From Prasinococcaceae sp. CCMP 1430 (Eukaryota > Prasinodermophyta > Palmophyllophyceae > Prasinococcales > Prasinococcaceae), in contig RQSC01000022.1 in NCBI GenBank assembly GCA_013416795.1, positions 156,926 through 179,441 on the forward strand: a stretch of 22,516 bases of DNA, read 5' to 3'. Both the position numbers and the translations under genes were made by a program. Of the stretch, positions 15,840 through 22,516 are shown one piece after another. The notes below the pieces were generated by a model, which made no database searches, was not told where the DNA came from, and saw only the letters and a program-made list of their open reading frames with translations. The first letter of the stretch is position 1; every line of letters starts with the position of its first letter.

Positions 15840-18191
15840 ATGCCGCCGCGTCCGCGCGCCTCCTCGGCGCGGGCGCGGGCGCCGCCCCTGGCGCCCGTGG
15901 CGCTCGCGGCGGTGCTGCTCGCGTGCGCCGCGGCGGCCACGGCCACAGCCGCCGCGAAGGCCGTTGGCAATGCGAGGGGCGCCAACATCCTCACCGCCAA
16001 CAACAACGACAAGAACAACAACAACAACAACAATGCGGGGGGCGTCAACATCCTCACCGATCGCAAGAGCTACGTGGCGCCGCTGCTCGACAGGAAGACG
16101 TGCGCGAGGCTGGCGAACGAGCGCACGCCGCACAAGGGGCAGGAGGGGCACGACGACGAGCTCGCGCGGTACATCTCCGCGGCGTGGGCGGACGGCGGCG
16201 TGCTCGGCGCGGCGCGGCTCGCCGAGGCCACCGGGAGGACGTGCGGGGCGGAGAGCGACCCGGGGTCGCACAACCGCGGCCACTGGCTGGGCGCCTCCCT
16301 CTTCCTGCTGCACCCCCTGTCGGACTCCGACCCGGCGCTCGCGGCGGTGGACATGATGCGCGCGTCGGGCACGCGCCACCTGCACGGGTACAGCCACGGC
16401 CTGCTCAAGGGCGCGTACCTCGCCGCCGTGATGAGCGGCAAGGACGCCGGGAGCTACGTGTCGTCGATGCTCGCGGACGAGGCGGTCGCCGACGCGAGAG
16501 AGAGGAGCAGGCGCCTCGACGGCACCAACGTCACCGGCGGCACCTCCTTCCCCGCCCCCGAGGCCGCGCGCGCCGCCGCCGCCGCCGCGCTGCCCGCGGC
16601 GCGCGCGCGCCTGCACGCCGCGCGCAGCGCGCTGGACGCGGCGAGCTACGCGTCGCTCGAGAGCTGGCTCTCCGCCGTCGTCGCGGGGCAGATGTGCCGC
16701 GCGCTGGGCATCATACTCGTGGACATCATCGAGGAGGTGGGAGTGCGCGCGCGTGCGCGCGTGTCTGTGTCTATGCGTGTGTGAGTGTGTCTGCTTCTGT
16801 GCGTGTGTGTGTGTGTGTGTGTGAACTTGACAACGCGTGCCAGTGCGTGCGTGTGTGTGCGCGCGAGAAACATGCCCGCGCGTGCGAATGCACGTCCGAA
16901 CCTCTGACGTTGCGCGCGAACGCACCTACGCACACACACACACACACGCCCGCGCGCCCATACACGTACGCGCAGGACTTCGCCAAGGGCGGGCCGCTGT
17001 CCTACGAGCTCGAGGCCGTCGAGCCGTACCGCATCGAGTCCGCGCTGGAGTCGATGCGCGCAGAGGCGTGGGGAAACTGCCTGCACGCGGCGGGCCACCT
17101 CGCGTGGTGGGCGTCCATGCAGCCCGACGCACCGTGGCGCGCCCACGAGCAGGTAGGGCACGCGTGCGAGTGCACATGCGTGCATGTGCGTGTGCATGTG
17201 TGTGTGTGTGTGCGTGTTGGGCAGGAGTGTGTACTATACTGTACGCGTGTGAATGTGTGTTTGTGTGTGTAGGTGTGTAGGTGTTTGTGTGTGTGCGTAT
17301 GTATGTGAACACGCGTGTGAATGTGTGTGCGTGGTGTGTTTGAGGGCCCTGACCGTCACTCGCTCCGCCTCGCCCCTGCGCTGCCTTTCTTTCCGGCGCT
17401 GTGTGATCACGACGCAGCTGAGTCTCGTGCAGGAGGAGGAGGAGGGAGCCTCCTCGGGAGAGTTTCCCACGCGCCCGCGCGCGCAGGCGTACGCGACCTG
17501 CGCGGCGATCTCCGCCTGGCCGCCGCCGAACGACGCGATCGCGCGCGCGCGCGCGCGCGACACGCCTCACACACGCGCGCGCGCGGGCAACGCGTCCGCG
17601 TTGCCGTGCGGCGACGCGATGACCGCCGCCGCGGGCGTGTCCTTCTGCCTGCACGGGGCGTTTCACCAGGCGCAGATGACATCGTACGACTAGGACGCGC
17701 CACACACGCCTGCCTACTACGCGCGCGCGCACACACAAAATGCACAGACGCACAACCCACACGCACACGCACTCGCACGAATATGCGCGCGCGCGCGCGC
17801 ACACACACACACACACACGCCTGAACGCGTGCCTGACGTGCTGGCGCCTCGCTGCACCCCGCCTATCGGTCGCTTCGCGCGCGCAGGGCTCCGTGGCCCG
17901 AGCCAAACACGCCCACGCTCAGCGGCGAGCTGTACACGCGCGTGGTCGCGCAGCTCAACGACCGCACGGCGGGGCTGCCGCGGGTCGCCGTGCGCGCAGA
18001 GGAGCTCCTGCGCGACGTGCCCCCGCCGCCGGCGGCGTGTATGTCTCCCCTCGCGCGGCGCACGGTGTCGTGGGGGTGCTTCGAGAGATGGTTCGGGTCC
18101 CACAGCAACAAAGGTACGGATGCGCTTGCGCATCCGCATGCACACGCGCGTACGCATGCATTTGCATGTGCGCACGCACACGCACACACAA

Positions 18192-18236
<45 letters not shown>

Positions 18237-18815
18237 TGCACACACGCATGCCTGCCTGACTCTCTGGCACTTCACACCGCCCCGCTACGTCCCTGCCTCT
18301 CAGTCCCATCTCCGGGCGAGGTGCTCCAGTCTCGCCATGCGGGCTCGCTGGGCATGGCCTTCGCCAAGACGAGGCGGCACACGTACGACCGCACGTACTC
18401 CGACGCGACGTACGGGCTGTGGCTGTGGGAGGCGCTGACGCCCCGCGACCGCCTGGAGACCTACCTCCCCGCCGCCGCCGAGTGCGCCCAGCTCGCCGCC
18501 CTCCCCGCCGCGCGCGACAGCCACGCGGTGCGCATGGGGTGCTACATCGGCGCGGGCTTCGAGCAGACCAAGTGCGGGGCTGGCTTCGTGGGCGCCGCCG
18601 AGACGGTCGCGCGCAAGTACCATGGCCAGGTGTACGGCGGCCTGCCCTGCGAGCTCCGCCACCAAGTGCGTGCTTTCGCGCGCGTGTGTGTGTGCGTGTG
18701 TGTGTGTTGTGGATGCGTGCGTGCGTGTGCGCACGTGTGTGTGTGTGAGGTGTCTGTGTGATGTGTTGTGTGACGTGTGTGTGTGTGTGTGTGTTTGGGT
18801 GGTAGTGGTGGCGGG

Positions 18816-18846
<31 letters not shown>

Positions 18847-19044
18847 ATCTCGCCGCTGCTATTGCCCTCGCCCTGGCTGCGCGATTGCTTTGCATCACGA
18901 TGATTGGCATACGCATTCCTGTGTGTATTTGTGCACACACGCGTATGTGTGCGTGTGCACCTGCAAAATGCGTCGGTACACCGCCGCCGAACAATGTTTC
19001 ATATTGCCGAGCTGCTAACATTCGCGGCGCGCGCGCACGCACAC

Positions 19045-19082
<38 letters not shown>

Positions 19083-19495
19083 ACGCGCGCCTTCGCTCTC
19101 GCAGGGCATGGCGCCCTTCATCGCCGCCATGCTCGCCGCCGAGCAGGCGGCCGTCTCCGCGGCCTCCCGCGGAGCCGCGCCCGACTTCGCGTCCGTCTCC
19201 GTCTTGTGGCCCGGTGTCAGCAGCAACACCAACAACGCGTCGCACGCACACGCGCAGACGCACGCGCGCGCGGGCGCCGCGCCCGACGCCGACTACTTCG
19301 CCGAGCTGCGAGCGCTGAGCGCGGCGTCGGTGGCCGCCGGCGGGCGCGACCATTACCACCTCGCGCTGCGCTCCATCGTGTACGGCGCCGTGGCGCGCTT
19401 CATGAAGTACAGGTGCGTGAAGATGTGTGCGTGAAGATGTGTGTGCGTGTGTGTGTGACTGTGTGTGTGTACGTGTGTGTGTGACTGTGTGTGTG

Positions 19496-19527
<32 letters not shown>

Positions 19528-19839
19528 CACGTGTGTGTGCTTGTGTGTGCGTGTGTGTGTGCGTGTGCTTGCGCGCGAGAGAACGGCTCTGACAACCCTG
19601 CACACGCGCGTGCACATGCGCACACGCACAGGAAGTGCCCCGACGCGACGACGCAGCTCTGCGCGCCGCTGAGGTCCGCGGCGATCTCCGCGGCGGTGCT
19701 GGGCGCGAGGACGGCGAGCGAGGCGGCGGCGCTGTGCGAGAGCATCACCAGGCGGGCGGTAAGGTACGACCCCGAGGCGATGGAGATGGGCACCATCGGG
19801 GGGGTGCCCGCGGAGCTCAAGGCAACGTGCGGATGGTAA
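15840..19839 (+). CDS. Secreted Cys/His-rich protein of unrecognised family, 7 exons
   Basis: Exons are 15840-16736, 16976-17152, 17487-17683, 17887-18113, 18304-18665, 19105-19412 and 19632-19839. All phases agree; total 791 residues. I do not recognise the family. A signal peptide is likely (hydrophobic APVALAAVLLACAAAATATA at about 19-38), followed by an Asn-rich stretch. Similar motifs recur: HNRGHWLG (144-151), HLHGYSHG (180-187), CLHAAGH (334-340), CLHGAFH (412-418) and CYIGAGF (579-585). About 18 Cys and possible N-glycosylation sites (NVT at 230; NAS in exon 6) fit an extracellular or endomembrane protein. The repeated C/H-x-H-G pattern suggests duplicated helical modules, perhaps binding metal or heme (inference). 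Exon 3 could begin earlier, at 17418 or 17433, in the same frame. Introns are rich in GT near the donor and AC near the acceptor. Expression and function unknown. Confidence 0.7.
16795..16947 (+). repeat. Intron 1 paired GT / AC tracts
   Basis: A GT run at 16800-16823 and an AC run at 16931-16947 lie near the two ends of the intron 16737-16975. They are complementary as RNA. Confidence 0.8.
17186..17336 (+). repeat. Intron 2 GT-rich tract
   Basis: Interrupted GT runs with no AC partner in this intron. The acceptor side instead has a pyrimidine-rich stretch (CCTTTCTTTCC at about 17382-17395). Confidence 0.75.
17723..17820 (+). repeat. Intron 3 AC/GC-rich tract
   Basis: Interrupted AC and GC runs inside the intron 17684-17886. 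There is no GT partner. Confidence 0.75.
18178..18246 (+). repeat. Intron 4 AC tract
   Basis: An almost pure AC run at about 18197-18233 in the intron 18114-18303. The acceptor has a pyrimidine tract (TCCCTGCCTCTCAG). There is no GT partner. Confidence 0.8.
18680..19087 (+). repeat. Intron 5 paired GT / AC tracts
   Basis: GT runs at about 18685-18850 follow the donor. AC runs at about 19037-19084 precede the acceptor of the intron 18666-19104. Confidence 0.8.
19435..19631 (+). repeat. Intron 6 paired GT / AC tracts
   Basis: A long GT run (19439-19570) follows the donor. Shorter AC-rich sequence (19600-19630) leads directly into the acceptor CACACGCACAG. Confidence 0.8.
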
Positions 19840-19890
19840 ATGATCGTTGTTGTCGACACACACGCGCACCCCAGTGCGCGCTCTATCAAC

Positions 19891-19892
19891 GA

Positions 19893-19948
<56 letters not shown>
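19891..19948 (+). repeat. AC microsatellite in the convergent 3' region
   Basis: A nearly pure AC run about 50 nt after the TAA of the secreted-protein gene. It lies between that gene and the convergent minus-strand gene, probably in one 3' UTR or the spacer. Confidence 0.85.
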
Positions 19949-19950
<2 letters not shown>

Positions 19951-20025
19951 CCACATACATTGATTACGCGTTTGTATTATTGGTGACCGCGCCCACGCAC
20001 CGCACGAGCACAGGCACGCACACAC

Positions 20026-20198
20026 TCACTCCCCGCGTCGCAGCGAGAGCCTGCGCGCGAGCGCGGGGTCCTGCGCGGCGCCCTCGGCGCGCAGCGCGTC
20101 CGCCGCGGCGGGCTCCCCCGCGGCCGTCTCCCAGAAGTGGTACGCCGGCGGGTGCGAGCGCGGGGCGGCAGAGGCGGGCGCGGCCAACGAGGGTAGAG

Positions 20199-20293
<95 letters not shown>

Positions 20294-20718
20294 CGTGTGT
20301 GTGTGTGTGTGTGTGTGCGTGTGTGTGTGTGTGCTTGTGCGTGTGCGTAAGCGTATGTCTGTGCAGTGTGCGTGTGCGTGCGTGTGTGCCTTCGTGCTAG
20401 CATGCACGCGCTCGCACGCGCACGCGCCTGCACACACCCGTGCGCAACGTCCCGAGCGTGCGCCTGCACGCTGGCACGCGCGCACACACCGTACCACACG
20501 GCGGGACGACCGCTGTCTGCAGCGAGCGCTGCTGCCGACGCGCCCGCGCCGCGTTGCGCTGCGCTGCGCTCTGCGCCGTGTGACTCTGAGCTGTTACGTG
20601 CGCCCGTCGCCAACAGCCGCACGAGCCGTGCCACGCACCACAACAAAAAAACGGCGCTGAAAACGCAAACGGCGGATGTCAAAAAAATGGATCTCGACCC
20701 GCTTCCACTTTCATACAT
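20026..20718 (-). CDS. Small single-pass membrane protein candidate, 2 exons
   Basis: Exons 20490-20718 and 20026-20198 join in phase (1 + 2 nt) and give 133 residues from the ATG at 20718. I do not recognise it. The N-terminus MYESGSGSRSIFLTSAV leads into a hydrophobic segment, VCVFSAVFLLWCVARLVRLL, then an Ala/Arg/Ser-rich region ending DSGRPAVWY. Exon 2 continues with PPAYHFWETAAGEPAAADAL and ends LARRLSLRRGE before the TGA. The 291-bp intron 20199-20489 starts GTGTGTGCGC and ends in a long AC run that directly forms the acceptor (ACACACAG). Exon 2 is well supported by composition. Exon 1 is less so, because its first 60 bases lie in AT-rich DNA that could be promoter; a shorter or different first exon is possible. 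Confidence 0.45.
20200..20340 (-). repeat. Long AC tract (GT on the + strand) forming an intron 3' end
   Basis: About 140 bp of nearly pure dinucleotide repeat. Read on the minus strand it ends in ACACACAG at the acceptor of the intron 20199-20489. Confidence 0.85.
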
Positions 20719-21384
20719 ATATCTGATAGTAATATCACATTTACCCACGGGCGCCTCTTCCTCGCGTACAAAAAAACTCAGAAACTCGGGCTGAAAAAGG
20801 TGTTACGGAAAGTGAAATTTTGGGGCTGGTGTAAAAAGGTTGTGGTGAAAATGAGTGATGGGATAAGAGGGGTGCGGGCGGGGGCGGCGTGCGGGCCGCG
20901 CTGCTCGCTCTCCCCCCCCTGCCCCCCCTTGCCCGTGCCACACCGCGCGCCGCGGCGGGGGCCGGCGGAGGGGAGGGGTGCGCGGAACTGCTGGGCTTGT
21001 GATGGGGCTGGTGGTGCGAGTGGTGGCTGTGGGATAGGTGTGGAAGCGGATAGCCCATGGCATCAACGGCATTCGCGGCNGGGGGGGGGGAGCGCGCGCG
21101 TGTGGCGCGTGCGCGTGTGGCGCGCGCTTGGCTGCGGCTTGGGCACCTTATCCAAATCACGTAAACCCTGTTTTGAAATGAACCTAAATTCGGTGTTAAC
21201 CCGGAGGCGGTCCTCGTCTTGCGAGTACGTAGGCCCGCGTGCAGAGCACCGGATCAACCGCGCGGTACGTACGAGCCCTCGGCGCCTTACGTCTGGGAGG
21301 ATGTAGACCCGAGCAACAAAGTCGCAGGCGCGAAGCTCAAAGCGATGCGGCGCTCACCACATCGGCTCTACAACCGTGCGCAAG
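20719..21384. other. Non-coding region with G/C-rich low complexity
   Basis: I see no supported gene here. From 20640 to 20860 the DNA is AT-richer and probably promoter for the minus-strand gene. From 20870 to 21000 it is C/G-rich. After the N at 21080 a G run is followed by GC repeats to about 21130. At 21148-21193 an AT-rich patch carries TTATCCAAATC and AAATTCGG, similar to the divergent promoter at 11829-11870. One + frame at 21266-21370 (EPSAPYVWEDVDPSNKVAG) has protein-like composition but no clear gene structure. Confidence 0.5.
21080..21080. other. Single N, probable contig join
   Basis: It is followed by a run of ten G and then GC-rich repeats. No gene spans it, so the join cannot be tested by reading frame. 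Confidence 0.5.
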
Positions 21385-21510
21385 ATGCTCACGTGGGGCA
21401 CCGATGCGGGCGTCAACTCCAAGCGCTTTCGTAGAGAGACGGTGAAGTTGTTCGTGATAGTCACCTGCGTCGGAGCTACTGCGGCCTCATGGACGCACCG
21501 CACGGCATAG
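21385..21510 (+). CDS. Possible 41-residue single-pass membrane microprotein or last exon
   Basis: The frame starts MLTWGTDAGVNSKRFRRETV and contains a short hydrophobic segment KLFVIVTCVGATAASW before THRTA and a TAG stop. A basic patch directly before the hydrophobic part fits a small membrane protein. The frame is open a little upstream (HHIGSTTVRK), so it could also be the last exon of a spliced gene whose earlier exon is the protein-like stretch at 21266-21370. I do not recognise a family; it may be chance. Confidence 0.25.
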   Translation: MLTWGTDAGVNSKRFRRETVKLFVIVTCVGATAASWTHRTA

Positions 21511-21985
21511 CAAAGCACCAGCACAACAAAGGAGAGCGCATCACATCGCAACGCACCACAGCATGTGCGCATGAGTCATGGTGGTGGTGGGTCTCTGCGT
21601 GGTGCGGCACGAGCACGGGGTTACCCCTTCGGCCCCTCATCACTACACTCCACTCACATGGCATGAGCGCGCCATGGCGCGGCCGTGTGCTTGCGCCTTG
21701 CCGACGCGCTCGCGCCGAGAGCGTGGATCGCCTTCGGCGGTTGGTTGCCGCGCGCCGCATTCGAGCACGCGGCCATGGAAACGCACCCGAAATGGCGACC
21801 ACGAGGAGCCTTCCATTCCCGAGCGCGCGCCCGCCCAAAAATTGGGTCGCACGCTCCCCCTGATCATGTTAATGCGATTCGACTGCCGTAAAACATTGAT
21901 CATTTCGAATGCGATTGCGATTGATCCCCGTGTAGAATGCAAAAAATCGTGCAAGCATTTTTCTGCTAAATTCGATAGTATGGCC
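21511..21985. other. Region with no recognisable gene
   Basis: Composition is mixed, with an AT-richer end (21860-21985) just before the CA array. Open frames here are short and not protein-like. Confidence 0.5.
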
Positions 21986-22069
21986 TGACACACACACACA
22001 CACACACACACAGACACATCACACACACACACTCATCACACACTTCACACACACACACATCGCACACAT

Positions 22070-22113
<44 letters not shown>

Positions 22114-22143
22114 CACAAACACACATACACACACACACACAAA
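21986..22143 (+). repeat. CA-rich array
   Basis: Interrupted CA runs with TCACACA variants at 22018-22070. No gene is attached to it in view. Confidence 0.85.
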
Positions 22144-22355
22144 TGCGTGTGTGCACGCAGCCAGAAATATCTGCACAACAACACGACCGCACCACCTCTT
22201 CGCGAAGAGTGACAGGTGGCGCGCCGCCCGCACACCGGCCGCCCGCACGGCGGCACGCCAGGGTACCCTTCCGTGCCCGCGCGGGGCCAATACCGCAGTG
22301 ATGTGGCTGGGGAGTGATTTTTGATACGCTCGGGCGTGAGCGTGCCTGCGGGCGG
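22144..22355. other. Spacer between CA and GT arrays
   Basis: About 200 bp of GC-rich unique sequence lies between a CA array and a GT array. Because the arrays are complementary, a transcript through here could fold into a long hairpin with this spacer as loop. No gene is seen. Confidence 0.5.
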
Positions 22356-22360
22356 GCGTG

Positions 22361-22431
<71 letters not shown>

Positions 22432-22448
22432 TCGTGTGTGCGTGTGTG

Positions 22449-22516
<68 letters not shown>
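22356..22516 (+). repeat. GT array running off the window end
   Basis: Interrupted, then pure GT repeat to the last base. It is not a telomere-type repeat; the sequence probably ended because the repeat could not be assembled or the window was cut here. Confidence 0.85.

Noticed and set aside
15439-16925. Minus-strand frames rich in Thr-His and plus-strand frames rich in Cys-Val
   Set aside because: These are translations of CA/GT dinucleotide repeats, not proteins.
22356-22516. Telomere at the window end
   Set aside because: Pure GT dinucleotide does not match TTAGGG or TTTAGGG type repeats, and the same array type occurs inside the window.

Overview
The window looks like nuclear DNA of a GC-rich microbial eukaryote, most likely a haptophyte-type marine alga. 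The genes are split by short introns that mostly begin GTGCG and end in CAG, intergenic DNA is locally AT-rich, and GT/CA dinucleotide runs are abundant. The nearest relatives I recognise are all eukaryotic (IMP3, RPUSD2, NDRG, plant FHA2-type proteins). The organism call is inference. All exon models were built by hand from splice motifs, reading phase and protein resemblance.

Layout. 1-3639: an unrecognised acidic gene, of which a 790-bp piece (539-1328) recurs without visible difference at 2767-3556, directly after a single N. Between the copies lie an AT-rich non-coding stretch with a strong hairpin and a short tandem repeat, then C/T-rich low complexity. 3704-5417 (-): FGGY-family sugar kinase with one 150-bp intron. 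5447-5555 (+): an orphan exon of the U3 snoRNP protein IMP3, ended by another single N. 5557-6349 (+): partial membrane/coiled-coil protein. 6735-7787 (+): NDRG-family protein. 8041-8900 (-): three-exon stand-alone FHA protein whose start codon region overlaps that of a divergent MFS transporter (8890-10557, +). 10699-11604 (-): four-exon small two-pass membrane protein candidate. 11968-13775 (+): RPUSD2-type pseudouridine synthase. 13988-14944 (-): nine-repeat ankyrin protein whose TAG stop is followed in frame by a 43-codon tail-anchor-like extension. 15840-19839 (+): seven-exon secreted Cys/His-rich protein of a family I do not recognise. 20026-20718 (-): probable two-exon single-pass membrane protein. 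20719-22516 is mostly non-coding and ends in a long GT run.

The genes do not form one pathway. IMP3, RPUSD2 and possibly the FHA protein suggest housekeeping RNA or ribosome functions. The more unusual material is: introns with a (GU)n tract near the 5' end and an (AC)n tract near the 3' end, which could pair across the intron; the ankyrin stop codon inside a perfect hairpin with a coding-like tail anchor behind it; and the secreted protein with recurring C/H-x-H-G-type motifs. Three single-base N positions (2766, 5556, 21080) probably mark contig joins. At least the first two coincide with broken or duplicated genes, so long-range order there should be treated with caution.
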